The notes below the pieces were generated by a model, which saw only the letters and a program-made list of their open reading frames with translations, had not been told where the DNA came from and did no database searches. DNA of 64,000 nucleotides from Deinococcus yavapaiensis KR-236 (GTDB lineage Bacteria > Deinococcota > Deinococci > Deinococcales > Deinococcaceae): contig NZ_QJSX01000006.1 of the NCBI RefSeq assembly GCF_003217515.1, forward strand, positions 124,001 to 188,000. The letters are read 5' to 3'. This document shows positions 35,155-45,494 of this stretch, piece by piece; positions within the stretch are counted from its first letter, which is position 1; every line of letters starts with the position of its first letter. Position numbers and translations under genes: made by a program.

Positions 35155-36456
35155 ATGCGAGCTTTCGATTACGAACGGCAGTACGGCAGCGCGAGCGATC
35201 AACGCTCGCCGGGCCAAAAGGACCGTGACCGCGTGCTGTACACGCACGAGTTCCGCCGTCTCGCTGGAATCACGCAAGTGCTCACCGACGGAGGGCACGC
35301 CTTTCACAATCGTTTGACGCACACTCTGGAAGTCGCGCAGGTCGCGCGGCGTATGGCCGAGCTCATGCACGCGAACGAGTGCCGCGCCGACCGCCTCGAC
35401 CGCGCCGCGCTCATCGACGCGGACGTCGTGGAGGCCGCCGCCCTCATTCACGACCTCGGCCACCCTCCGTTTGGACATCTCGGCGAGCACGAACTCGACG
35501 CGCTGGCCAGAGAGGCGGGCGACGAGGACGGCTTCGAAGGCAACGCGCAGTCGTTTCGAATCGTCACGCGGCTCGCCGTGCAAAGTCCCGACCATCCGGG
35601 CCTCAACCTCACGAGGGCGACGCTGCGGGCGAGCTTGAAGTATCCGAATTTACGCGTGGCGATGCCCGAGCCGAACGCGCCCGATTTCGAGCGGCGCCTC
35701 AAGCAGCACTTGAAGTTCGGAGCGTACCGCGAGGACGCCGAGAGCTTCTTCTTCGCCGTGGAGGGCGCGGCGGGGTCGCGTCCGTCGCTCGAAGCGCAGA
35801 TCATGGACTTCGCCGACGACATCGCGTACTCCATGAGCGACTTGCTCGACTTCTACAAGGCGGGCATGCTGCCGTTGCACGAACTCGCCCGCGAGGACGT
35901 GTTCGCCGCCTTCTTCGACAAGCACAAGGCGTTCATCGTGTGCGGCTCGTACGAGCAGGACGAGAACCGGGCCAAGGAGGTATTGCTGGAGATGGTGCGG
36001 ACCTTCGATCCCACGCCGGGTTTCGACGGCAGTCGGCGCGACATGCTGAACTTGCGCCAGCGCATCAGCGACAACGTGGGGCGCTACGTGCGCGCGACGG
36101 TCGATTGGGACGCGCCGGAAGGTCCGGAACTGTGCGTGGACGAACGCCACCGCTTGGAAATCGCGTTTTTCAAGCGGGTGATGTGGGAGTTCGTCATCAG
36201 CCACTCCAGCATCCACACGCAACGAGAAGGACACGCGCTCGTCGTGCGCCGTCTCTTCCAAGCCGTTTTGAATCGCGTGCGAAGCGGTGCGGAATGCGTG
36301 ACGGACGAGCATCTGCGGGCGTTCATTCCGTCGTGGTACTGGGAGGGAAACGCGAACGAGAATCCCGTGCGACTGGCCGTGGACGTCGTGGCGAGCCTCA
36401 GCGACGCGCAGGCCCTCGCGCTGGACGCGAGGCTTTCGCATCTCGTGGCTCCTTGA
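35155..36456 (+). CDS. dGTPase-like HD-domain triphosphohydrolase
   Basis: 433-residue enzyme of the deoxyguanosinetriphosphate triphosphohydrolase-like family, which converts dNTPs to deoxynucleosides plus triphosphate and controls dNTP pools. N-terminal signature QRSPGQKDRDRVLYTHEFRR (16-35) and AFHNRLTHTLEVAQVA. The HD metal site is AALIHDLGHPPFGHLGEHEL, with His99-Asp100 plus nearby His103 and His108 (numbering from the ATG at 35155). Later DFADDIAYSMSDLLDFYKAG is the conserved second metal/substrate region. The upstream in-frame extension overlaps the MMPL gene and is rejected. Confidence 0.93.
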   Translation: MRAFDYERQYGSASDQRSPGQKDRDRVLYTHEFRRLAGITQVLTDGGHAFHNRLTHTLEVAQVARRMAELMHANECRADRLDRAALIDADVVEAAALIHDLGHPPFGHLGEHELDALAREAGDEDGFEGNAQSFRIVTRLAVQSPDHPGLNLTRATLRASLKYPNLRVAMPEPNAPDFERRLKQHLKFGAYREDAESFFFAVEGAAGSRPSLEAQIMDFADDIAYSMSDLLDFYKAGMLPLHELAREDVFAAFFDKHKAFIVCGSYEQDENRAKEVLLEMVRTFDPTPGFDGSRRDMLNLRQRISDNVGRYVRATVDWDAPEGPELCVDERHRLEIAFFKRVMWEFVISHSSIHTQREGHALVVRRLFQAVLNRVRSGAECVTDEHLRAFIPSWYWEGNANENPVRLAVDVVASLSDAQALALDARLSHLVAP

Positions 36457-36592
36457 TAACTCGGTCGAAGTTCGTGACGTGCGTGAAGCGGATGTGACAG
36501 AGCGTTCACTTCGACTGAAGAAACGTACAAGTTCTGCTTCATTTCCGTCATCCGGTCGTGGCCGTACATCGCTAGCCTGAAAAGGCGGGGCC

Positions 36593-37666
36593 ATGACGCC
36601 GAGTTCCACGCAAGTCGACATTCGAAAGCGTATCGATTCGTTCGCGCTTGCCATCAGCGTGATCGGTCTTGTTGGAACATGGTGGTACGTTTTGGAGTTC
36701 AGCAGCACGAATTTGTTCGTGCTGTACACCATGCCCGCGCTCGTCGTGTTCAACTTGTGGGCGGCGCTCGCCGTGCTGAGTCAGTCGGCGGGACTCGCGA
36801 AGTTCGAGCGGCTCGTCTTTTACGTGCTGTACGGCTACGCGGTGGCGGCGCTCGCGAGTCGCTTCGTGCTGCCATTACACGGCCAGTCGAGCGTCGGAAG
36901 CTTGCAGATGTTCTTCGTGCTGCTCGTCGTCGCCGCGTCGGGCCTCGTGCTGCCGCCCCGAGCGGCCCTCGTCACGTCGAGCGTCCTCTTTGCCTTGGAC
37001 GTGAGTTCGACGTGGGCGTACCTCTTGACGGTGCGAGCGCCGCCCTCCGAGCGGTTGCTGCACCTCGTCGAGCAGAGCCTCGCGCTGGCCGTGATCGCCC
37101 TCATGCTCACCCTCGCTTGGCTCAAGGTGTGGTGGAACGAGGCGGACGAGGCGCGCGGCCACATGTCGCGTCTCGCGCACAGCGATCCGCTGACGAACCT
37201 GCCGAATCGGCGCGGCATGTACGAAGTCGTCGAGCGAGCTTTCGCTCGCACGCCGACGGTGGGATTCTGCGTGGCGCTGGCGGACATCGACGGCTTCAAG
37301 AGCGTCAACGACAACTACGGGCACGCGCAGGGCGACGAAGTCCTGCGTCGCTTCGCGAACGTGCTGCGCGCCGAGTTGCGCGAACGTGACACGGTGGGAC
37401 GCTGGGGCGGCGAGGAATTTTTGATCGTCCTGCCGGACGCGACGCTGCGCGGAGCGGCGGCGATCGCCGAGCGGCTGCGGCGAAGCGCGGCGATCGCCGC
37501 GCTCCTGCCGACGGCGAACCGCCCCATCACGGCGAGCTTCGGGGTGGCGCGCTGGCGGTCGGAGGACACCTTCGAGAGCTTGCTCGTTCGAGCGGACGAA
37601 GCGTTGTACCGCGCGAAGAGCGCGGGCAAGAACCGCGTGGCGACCGAGGAATCGGCCACTTCGTGA
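36593..37666 (+). CDS. Membrane-anchored diguanylate cyclase (GGDEF)
   Basis: 357 residues. Residues about 15-185 form six membrane helices (from SFALAISVIGLVGTWWYVLE to LALAVIALMLTLAWLKVWW) with no recognised sensor motif. The GGDEF domain follows: SDPLTNLPNRRGMYEVVERA, VALADIDGFKSVNDNYGHAQ, the active site GRWGGEEFLIVLP, and FGVARWRSEDTFESLLVRAD. The product inhibition I-site RxxD is present (RERD five residues before GGEEF), so it should make cyclic di-GMP with feedback control. Start by position: ATG after AAGGCGGGG. No adjacent EAL or PilZ gene. Confidence 0.93.
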   Translation: MTPSSTQVDIRKRIDSFALAISVIGLVGTWWYVLEFSSTNLFVLYTMPALVVFNLWAALAVLSQSAGLAKFERLVFYVLYGYAVAALASRFVLPLHGQSSVGSLQMFFVLLVVAASGLVLPPRAALVTSSVLFALDVSSTWAYLLTVRAPPSERLLHLVEQSLALAVIALMLTLAWLKVWWNEADEARGHMSRLAHSDPLTNLPNRRGMYEVVERAFARTPTVGFCVALADIDGFKSVNDNYGHAQGDEVLRRFANVLRAELRERDTVGRWGGEEFLIVLPDATLRGAAAIAERLRRSAAIAALLPTANRPITASFGVARWRSEDTFESLLVRADEALYRAKSAGKNRVATEESATS

Positions 37667-37803
37667 CGTGAAGGTTGGCGCGGGCGCGGCGAGCATCGAC
37701 ACGCCGACGTGAAGCCTGAGACGTGCCGGACGTCGGGGATGTCCCGGCTCGTGCCTCGAACGCAGAAAGATCCCAACGATCAGGAAAAGCGTCGCGAAGC
37801 ACT

Positions 37804-37840
37804 CTGAAACGATTCAGCGCGGATTTCGCAGTGATACCAT
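37804..37840 (+). promoter_or_regulatory. Promoter and cre-like operator of the lacI-family gene
   Basis: CTGAAACGATTCAG (37804-37817) is a near-palindrome with a central CG, the form favoured by LacI-family proteins. It covers the -35 region of a promoter whose -10 TACCAT (37835-37840) ends 6 nt before the GTG start. This predicts a leaderless, self-repressed gene; binding is inferred. Confidence 0.6.
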
Positions 37841-37846
37841 GGCTTC

Positions 37847-38962
37847 GTGCCCTCCTCGAAGCCCGAGGCCGCCGAAACGCCTTCGACGAGCCTGAAAGGA
37901 CGCCGCCGCGCCACCTTGCGAGACGTGGCCGCCGCGCTCGGCGTCTCCCCGGCGACCGTGTCCAACGCATACAACCGCCCCGACCAGCTCTCGGCCGAGC
38001 TGCGCGCGCGTATTCTCGACACCGCCCGCGACCTCGGCTATTGGGGTCCCGACCCAACGGCGCGGGGCCTACGGCGAGGGGCGACCGACGTGATCGGCGT
38101 CGTGTACGCCGATCGCTTGTCGTACGCCTTCGCCGATCCTGCCGCCGCGCTCTTTTTGCGTGGCGTGTCCAACGCCACCGAGGCGCTGGGCATCAACTTG
38201 CTGCTGCTGCCCGCCGCGCCGCATCCCGACCGCGAAACGTCGTCGCTCGTGCACGCCGCCGCCGACGGCTTCGTGTTGTACTCGCTCGCCGACGACGCAC
38301 CCGCCTTGGGCCTCGCGCTGAGGCGCGGTCTGCCCGCCGTGCTCGTGGACGTCGCTCCGCGAGGAGACGTGCCGACCGTCACGATCGACGACGTGGGCGG
38401 AGCGCGCTCCGCGTGCGAACACGTGCTCGCCCTCGGGCACCGCGCCCTCGGCGTGCTCGGGCTGGAGTTCGATCGAACGCGCCGCCGCGGACTCGCGAAC
38501 GCCGATCGGCAAGCGGACGTGCCCTTCTTCGTGACGAGAGAGCGTCTGCGCGGATACCGAAGCGCCGTCGAGGCGGCGGGCTTGGATTGGCAGACGTCGA
38601 CGACAGTCTTCGAGTGTGCCGAGAACCTTCCCGAGGAAGGCTACGAAGCGGCGATGGCACTTCTGTCAACTGAGACCAGGCCGACGGCGCTGCTCGCCAT
38701 GAGCGACCAACTCGCCTTCGGAGCCCTCAGGGCCGCCGCCGATCTCGGCTTGCAGGTGCCGAACGACGTCGCCGTCGTCGGATTCGATGACGTTCCGCTG
38801 GCCGAAGCGCTCGGCTTGACCACGGTCGCCCAGCCGACCTTCGAAAAGGGGCGGCTCGCCGGCAAGTTGCTGCTCGCGCGCCTCGCTGGGGAGGAGGACG
38901 CTTCTCCCGCGCCGCTCTCGACGACCTTGATCGTGCGCGGCTCCACCGTACGCGCTTCCTGA
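37847..38962 (+). CDS. LacI-family transcriptional regulator
   Basis: 371 residues. DNA-binding domain 20-70: ATLRDVAAALGVSPATVSNA with YNRPDQLSAELRARILDTAR and the hinge. Ligand-binding periplasmic-binding-protein fold: DVIGVVYADRLSYAF, GFVLYSLADD, VTIDDVGGARSACEHVLALG, and ALLAMSDQLAFGALRAAADL with VAVVGFDDVPLAEALGLTTV. An inserted basic segment (FDRTRRRGLANADRQ) lies near residue 210. Start GTG at 37847, fixed by the -10 spacing. Upstream of galE but with its own promoter, so control of galE is possible but unproven; no copy of the operator is seen before galE. Confidence 0.93.
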   Translation: MPSSKPEAAETPSTSLKGRRRATLRDVAAALGVSPATVSNAYNRPDQLSAELRARILDTARDLGYWGPDPTARGLRRGATDVIGVVYADRLSYAFADPAAALFLRGVSNATEALGINLLLLPAAPHPDRETSSLVHAAADGFVLYSLADDAPALGLALRRGLPAVLVDVAPRGDVPTVTIDDVGGARSACEHVLALGHRALGVLGLEFDRTRRRGLANADRQADVPFFVTRERLRGYRSAVEAAGLDWQTSTTVFECAENLPEEGYEAAMALLSTETRPTALLAMSDQLAFGALRAAADLGLQVPNDVAVVGFDDVPLAEALGLTTVAQPTFEKGRLAGKLLLARLAGEEDASPAPLSTTLIVRGSTVRAS

Positions 38963-39082
38963 AGGCTCGCTTTTCGCACGTGACGCGTGTCGCGGCGTAG
39001 GCTGAGCCTCGTCGCGGATCGACGTACTTTCCTTAGTTACGCTTCTTTCGTTTCTTGTGTTATCCTGAAGAAGGAGGTTCTC

Positions 39083-40075
39083 ATGAGCAAACTGCTGGTC
39101 ACAGGCGGCGCCGGATACATCGGCTCGCACACCGTTCGTGCCCTTCTCGCCGCCGAGCACGAGGTCGTGGTGCTCGACAACCTGAAGGCGGGCCACCGTG
39201 AAGCGGTTCCGACGGGCGTGCCCTTGATCGAAGCCGACCTGCTCGACGAAGCCGCCGTTCGCGCCGCGATCGAAGCGCACCGCCCCGACGCCGTCGTGCA
39301 CTTCGCCGCGCTCATCGAAGTCGGCGAATCCATGAAAGACCCCGCCCGCTACTACCGCAACAACACGGCGGGAAGCCTCAATCTCCTGACGGCCCTCAAA
39401 GACTTCGGCTCCATTCCGATCGTCTTCTCCAGCACCGCCGCCGTGTACGGCGAACCCGACGTCGTACCCATCCCCGAGGACGCCGCCAAGCGTCCCACGA
39501 GCGTCTACGGCGAAACGAAACTCTGGACCGAACACATGCTGAAGGCCTTCGACGCCGCTTACGGCCTGCCTCACGTCAACTTGCGCTACTTCAACGTGTG
39601 CGGCGCCGACGAAAGCGGAGCGATCGGCGAGGACCATCCCAACAAGACGCACCTCATCGAACTCGCGCTTCTGACGGCCCTCGGGCAGCGCGAAAAGATG
39701 ATGATCTTCGGCGAGGACTACCCCACGCCTGACGGCACGTGCATTCGCGACTACATCCACGTCACCGACCTCGCCGACGCCCACGTCCTCGCCGTCGCGT
39801 CCCTGCTCGACGGCTCGCCTTCCACGGCGTACAACGTCGGTATCGGGCACGGCTTCAGCGTCAAGGAAGTTCTCGACGCCGTCGACCGCGTCGTCGGCAC
39901 ACCCTTGAAGCGCGAAGTCGCCCCTCGCCGCCCCGGCGATCCCGCCCGCCTCGTCGCCGACTCCAGCCGCATCAAGGCCGAACTCGGGTGGCATCCGCGC
40001 CACACCGATCTCGTCGGAATCGTCGAGAGCGCCTGGAAGTGGCACTCCGGCCATCCGCACGGCTTCGAAGGCTGA
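39083..40075 (+). CDS. galE: UDP-glucose 4-epimerase
   Basis: 330 residues, normal for the family. NAD-dependent epimerase interconverting UDP-glucose and UDP-galactose in the cytoplasm. NAD motif TGGAGYIGS (7-15), VVHFAALIEVGESMKDP, catalytic Ser/Thr in FSSTAAVYGEP (116-118), and Tyr142-x3-Lys146 in SVYGETK. Substrate loop RYFNVCGADESGAIGE and YPTPDGTCIRDYIHVTDLAD are diagnostic of GalE. AAGGAGG before the ATG sets the start; promoter-like TATCCT lies just upstream. No other gal genes nearby. Confidence 0.95.
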   Translation: MSKLLVTGGAGYIGSHTVRALLAAEHEVVVLDNLKAGHREAVPTGVPLIEADLLDEAAVRAAIEAHRPDAVVHFAALIEVGESMKDPARYYRNNTAGSLNLLTALKDFGSIPIVFSSTAAVYGEPDVVPIPEDAAKRPTSVYGETKLWTEHMLKAFDAAYGLPHVNLRYFNVCGADESGAIGEDHPNKTHLIELALLTALGQREKMMIFGEDYPTPDGTCIRDYIHVTDLADAHVLAVASLLDGSPSTAYNVGIGHGFSVKEVLDAVDRVVGTPLKREVAPRRPGDPARLVADSSRIKAELGWHPRHTDLVGIVESAWKWHSGHPHGFEG

Positions 40076-40539
40076 AGCGTAAGCGGCTCGCCGATCGAGC
40101 CTTCGGGCAGAAACGTGAACAACCCGCACGACGCTGCCTACGCCCCCTTGAGCTGAACACATCGCCATGGCTTCGGAAGGCGCGGTACGTCCGCCGCTCT
40201 CCGAGGCCGAACCTCGTTCCGGCAAAGGGTCGTGTCGTCGCGCGATTCTGTCAAAACGAGCACCGGCGTTGCCCCGACCGTGCCTGACGTGCTCAGGGCT
40301 TCAGCGTCAATGTCGAAGCCCTGAACACGACGCACAGCGTACCGGCACAGACGGAACCGAGCGGCCGACCTCTTCCCGAACATCATCACGACGAGCGGAC
40401 GTTGTCTTGGCGCTTCAGGAGCGTGGCGTCGCGAGCAACGTCGGGAAGAAGGTCGACCCGCAAAGGAAGCGACGTTCCGAGCGGTGACGAGGGGAGACGT
40501 TTCTACAAGGACGCCGCGCGAGTCACGCCCTCGTCCTCA
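40076..40539. other. Long intergenic region with one imperfect hairpin
   Basis: 464 bp between convergent galE and the quinone oxidoreductase. It contains a hairpin at 40289-40328 (TCAGGGCTTC pairing with GAAGCCCTGA around a 12-nt loop, plus GTG/CAC beyond a mismatch), possibly a late galE terminator. Open frames here show no domain, start signal or clear codon bias, and I call no gene. It may hold decayed sequence. Confidence 0.5.
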
Positions 40540-41535
40540 TCAAGGTTCGATGACGACCTTGCCCGTGCTCGCGCGGTTCCACACGAAGTCGAACGCTTCG
40601 CCCGCCTGCTCCAACGAGAACGTCCGACCCACGATCGGCTTCGCTCGCCCGCCCGAGATGAGCTTCGTCAGGAAGGCCGTCGCCTCGCTCATCACCTCCA
40701 CGTCCGCCAAGAAGGGCATGAGCCACACCCCGATCACCGAGAGGTTCTTTTTCATGAGCTCCACGGGGCGCAGTTGGCTGGGCTCGCGGCTCGCCGAGCC
40801 GATCACGAGGACGCGCCCGCGCGAGGCGAGCATCGCCAAGCTGTCCTGGAAACCGCGCCCCCCGACGATTTCGAGCACCATATTCGCGCCCTTGCCGCCC
40901 GTGATGCTCTTGACGGCGTCCACGAGGTCCGTGCGGGTGTTGAGCAACGCCTCGTCCGCGCCGAGGCTTCGCGCGACCTCCAATTTCTCCTCGGTGGACG
41001 CCAGGGCGATCACCTGGAGGCCCATGGCCTTCGCGAGCTGGACGCTCGCCGTGCCCAAAGCGCCCGCCGCCGCTTGCACCACGACCCACTCGCCGGGCTT
41101 CGCTTGTCCCAGCGTCGCGAGCGAGAAGTACGCGGTGTAGAACGACACCGGAAGCGCCGCCGCTTCCCGAGCGTTCAAATTCTGCGCGATCGGCAAGACG
41201 GCCGCCGCCGGAATGACGCTGTACTCCGCCATCGCGCCCGTTCCGCCGAGCGCCGCCACGAGTTGCCCTTCTTGCAAGTGCGTCACGCCCTCGCCGAGCT
41301 TGTCCACGATTCCGGCGAACTCCATTCCCGGCACCATCGGCACGCGCGTTCGCGTAAGGTACTCGCCGCGCACCGCCAAGATGTCCGCGAAGTTCAGCCC
41401 CACCGCCTGCACTTTGATTCGTACCTGCCCCGCCTGCGGCTCGGGCACCGGGAGCGTCGTGAGCTCCAGCACTTCCGGTCCGCCGAGCCGCTGAACTTGA
41501 ATGGCGCGCATCGTCGCCGCCGTGGTGTCGGTCAT
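40540..41535 (-). CDS. NADPH:quinone oxidoreductase (zeta-crystallin-like MDR)
   Basis: 331 residues, medium-chain reductase family without zinc-binding cysteines. MRAIQVQRLGGPEVLELTTL and PQAGQVRIKVQAVGLNFADI are the standard N-terminus; VPMVPGMEFAGIVDKLGEGV follows. Nucleotide-binding region WVVVQAAAGALGTASVQLAK, then GADEALLNTRTDLVDAVKSI and GRAKPIVGRTFSLEQAGEAF. It likely reduces quinones or enones with NADPH. The -10 box TAGACT (41542-41547) ends 6 nt before the ATG, no Shine-Dalgarno, so probably leaderless. Physiological substrate unknown. Confidence 0.92.
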   Translation of the reverse strand: MTDTTAATMRAIQVQRLGGPEVLELTTLPVPEPQAGQVRIKVQAVGLNFADILAVRGEYLTRTRVPMVPGMEFAGIVDKLGEGVTHLQEGQLVAALGGTGAMAEYSVIPAAAVLPIAQNLNAREAAALPVSFYTAYFSLATLGQAKPGEWVVVQAAAGALGTASVQLAKAMGLQVIALASTEEKLEVARSLGADEALLNTRTDLVDAVKSITGGKGANMVLEIVGGRGFQDSLAMLASRGRVLVIGSASREPSQLRPVELMKKNLSVIGVWLMPFLADVEVMSEATAFLTKLISGGRAKPIVGRTFSLEQAGEAFDFVWNRASTGKVVIEP

Positions 41536-41552
41536 GCCGGAAGTCTACCCGA

Positions 41553-42122
41553 TCAAGCGTCGGACTCCGGCTCTTTCCACCCCGTCGTCTCCGCCCACAC
41601 GAAGGCGCCCGACATGAGCACGTCGAACACGGGGTCCTTGACGGCGTAGTAGGCGGCGACGTCGTCGGGAAACAGGCGCGCGAGTTGCCGTTTGACTTCG
41701 GCGTACGCGTCCCTCGCCATCGCCGAGAAGCGCAGGTAGTCGCGGCACAACAAGGCGTAGCGTTGGTTGTAGCGTCCTCGCTCGCGAACGTGCAAGTGGA
41801 TTTTGCGGTCGTCACGGCTGTAGTAGCGCTTCTCGAGATCCCAAGGATCGATGGTCATGCCGGGCGGGCAGTGATCTTCGAAGACGCCGTCCCGAAAACG
41901 GTACCCGGCGTTCTCCAGCGCTTCGCGAATCGGCGCGTTCAAGTCGCCGACCGTGAGCTGCACGTCGATCACGTCCTTCGCGGCGAGTCCGGGAACGCTC
42001 GTCGAACCGATGTGGTGAACGGCGAGGGCGAAGTCGCCGACCGCTCCTCGAATCTCCGCGCCGATCTCCTGAAATTCTTGCGGCCAGCCGTCGCGGTACG
42101 GCTCGATGACGATGATCTTCAC
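41553..42122 (-). CDS. GrpB-family protein (nucleotidyltransferase-fold, UPF0157)
   Basis: 189 residues. GrpB/DUF415 family: KIIVIEPYRDGWPQEFQEIG, VHHIGSTSVPGLAAKDVIDV (the nucleotidyltransferase-like G-S-T-S-V-P motif) and CPPGMTIDPWDLEKRYYSRD, HLHVRERGRY. Its biochemical role is not established in general; dephospho-CoA kinase fusions exist. The start is GTG at 42122, overlapping the glcE stop (GTGA), so it is the last gene of the glc operon. Why it travels with glycolate oxidase genes is unclear. Confidence 0.9.
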   Translation of the reverse strand: MKIIVIEPYRDGWPQEFQEIGAEIRGAVGDFALAVHHIGSTSVPGLAAKDVIDVQLTVGDLNAPIREALENAGYRFRDGVFEDHCPPGMTIDPWDLEKRYYSRDDRKIHLHVRERGRYNQRYALLCRDYLRFSAMARDAYAEVKRQLARLFPDDVAAYYAVKDPVFDVLMSGAFVWAETTGWKEPESDA

Positions 42123-42784
42123 AGTGCTTCGGCGAGCCGTTCGAACAGCATCGGCACGCTCGGCCGTCCGTGACCGTTCGCCCACGCGAAGCGTCCGTCC
42201 TTCAGACTGCTCGGCCCGACGCCCATGCCATCGGGAAAACGCCGCGTGAAGTCGAGCGTCCCGACCTCCTCGCCGCCGAAGATTTCCACGAACCGCTCGA
42301 CTTCACGCACCGCGCCGAAGTGCGCCGCGAACACCTCGCCGCCGTCTTGCCAAGCGAAGCGAGGCGTGATCGGCAACGCGGCGAGATCAGTGAGCGCGCC
42401 CGCCCGCTTCGCTTGCACGAACGCGCGACCGGGACGAAGGCGCAACGTCACGTCCACCACCTCGCCGAGCACGCCGAAACTGCCTACCAAGAGGCGCGTG
42501 AGGTCGTAGCCTTGCACGTTCTTCACGACGCGTCCGCCCGCCTTCACGATGCGTCCGCTTCGCGTGCGGAACGTCGCGCCGAGAACGTCCCCGGCGAAGA
42601 AGAACGTCTGCCCGAAGCCGCCCCGCGCGATCAGATCGCCGACGCCGCCTGGCAACTCGACGTTCGGAAAAGGCGGGAAGAGACCGGCGGGAAGGGCGGC
42701 GTACACGTCTTGAAGGCTCGTGCTCGCGCTCGCCGTGAGCACTTGATCGTCCGAGGACACGCGAACGCTCGCCGTGGTCGTCAC
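42119..42784 (-). CDS. glcE: Glycolate oxidase FAD-binding subunit GlcE-like (short)
   Basis: 221 residues against about 350 for E. coli GlcE. The FAD_binding_4 part is present but compact: PPFPNVELPGGVGDLIARGG, GQTFFFAGDVLGATFRTRSG, then GRVVKNVQGYDLTRLLVGSF with GVLGEVVDVTLRLRP, the family signature. The C-terminal domain is abbreviated. The GTG start overlaps the glcD stop (GTGA) and its stop overlaps the grpB start. Works with GlcD and GlcF in membrane-associated glycolate dehydrogenase. The short length looks natural because the frame is intact and tightly packed. Confidence 0.9.
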   Translation of the reverse strand: MTTTASVRVSSDDQVLTASASTSLQDVYAALPAGLFPPFPNVELPGGVGDLIARGGFGQTFFFAGDVLGATFRTRSGRIVKAGGRVVKNVQGYDLTRLLVGSFGVLGEVVDVTLRLRPGRAFVQAKRAGALTDLAALPITPRFAWQDGGEVFAAHFGAVREVERFVEIFGGEEVGTLDFTRRFPDGMGVGPSSLKDGRFAWANGHGRPSVPMLFERLAEAL

Positions 42785-44129
42785 GCGCTCACCTCGGGCA
42801 GCAATTTGTCGGGATTGAGCTGCCCTCTCGGATCCAGCGTTCGCTTCACACGCCACAAGACGTCCATCGTCACGGCGTCCACAGCGTCCGTCATGAAGTC
42901 GCGCTTCATCGAGCCGATGCCGTGCTCGCCCGACAAGACGCCGCCGTGCCGCACGGCGACGAGGGCGATTTCGTGCGCGAGGGCGTGCACCGCGTCCGAC
43001 GACTCCTTCTTCGGGTCGTAAAGGATGTTCGGGTGAAGATTGCCATCCCCGATGTGTCCGAATTGCGCGACGACGAGGCCCGCCTCGCGTCCGAGCTCCT
43101 CGATTTCGCGCACCACCTCGGCGAGGGCGGACCTCGGCACGACGATGTCCTCGTTCATGCGGTGCGGCCGAATGCGGCCAAGGGAAGGGGAGATGGCGCG
43201 CCGTGCTCGCCACAAGTCCTCGGCTTCGGCGGCGTTCGCGGCGACACGCACCGTGCCGCCTTCCGCCTCGCACGCCGCGCGGGCGAGTTCGAGCTCCTCG
43301 GTCACCGTCTCCTCGTCGTCGCCGTCCGTGTCGATCAGCAAGGCCGCGCCCGCGTGCACCGGCAGGCCGATTCCGAGGTAGCCTTCCACCGCTCCGAGAC
43401 ACGCGCGGTCCATGAACTCCAACTTGGCGGGCACCGCCCCGCTCGCGATGGCGCGCGACACTGCCTGCGCGGCTTGGCCGACTTCGGCGAAGTGCGCCAT
43501 CAAGGTTCGCGTGAACGCGGGCGGCGTGTCCAGCCGCAGCCGAGCGCCCGTGATGAGGCCGAGCGTTCCCTCCGAGCCGATCAACAATCCGGCGAGGTCG
43601 AAGGCGTCGCGAGCGGCGCGGTGCACCGCGCCGCTCGCGTCCACGAACTCGATTTCCTTGACGTAATCTCCGGTGACGCCCTTCTTGAAGCACATCGGGC
43701 CTCCCGCGTTCTCGGCGAGGTTCCCGCCGATGGTGCTCGTTCGCCACGACGCCGGATCGGGCGGGTACACGAGACCGAACGGCTTGGCGCGCTCCGAGAC
43801 CGTCGCCGTGACGACGCCCGGCTGCGCCCACGCTTCTCGGCGCTCCGGGAAGAGGTCGAGCTTCGTCATGCGGGTGAACGCCACCACGACGCTTTCACGC
43901 GCGGGCGCCGCGCCTCCCGACAAGCCGCTCGCCGCGCCTCGCCCCACGATCGGCACGTTCGCGTCGCGGCACAGCTTCACGGTCGTGACGACGTCCGCCG
44001 TGTCCTCGGGCAACACGACCGCCATCGGCAACGCCCCGATTTGAATGGCGTCGTGACGATACGTCATCCGCTCGGCCTTTCCGGTGAGCACTTTGCGCGC
44101 GCCCAGGGCGCTTCGCAGGCGCTCGGCGA

Positions 44130-44133
<4 letters not shown>
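42781..44133 (-). CDS. glcD: Glycolate oxidase subunit GlcD (FAD-linked oxidase)
   Basis: 450 residues. FAD-binding PCMH domain: PMAVVLPEDTADVVTTVKLC, VPIVGRGAASGLSGGAAPAR, DPASWRTSTIGGNLAENAGG, LIGSEGTLGLITGARLRL. C-terminal FAD-oxidase domain ends with VAQFGHIGDGNLHPNILYDP (metal/substrate His region), GGVLSGEHGIGSMKRDFM and LDPRGQLNPDKLLP, all diagnostic. Catalyses glycolate or D-lactate to keto acid with electrons passed to GlcF. The GTG start overlaps the glcF stop (GTGA); much longer upstream frame readings are rejected as they lie inside glcF. Confidence 0.94.
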
Positions 44134-45395
<1,262 letters not shown>

Positions 45396-45494
45396 GAAGC
45401 CTCCATGCGGCCTTCATGCTACCGCCCGGCTTCCGAAACGCGGACGACCTCGGCACCTTTCGGAGCGAGGTCGTCTGGGCAAGCTCTCGGCGCG

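Noticed and set aside
40167..40487. Possible 106-residue gene between galE and the quinone oxidoreductase
   Set aside because: Arg/Ser/Pro-rich composition, no ribosome site or -10 box at the right spacing, and no recognisable fold.
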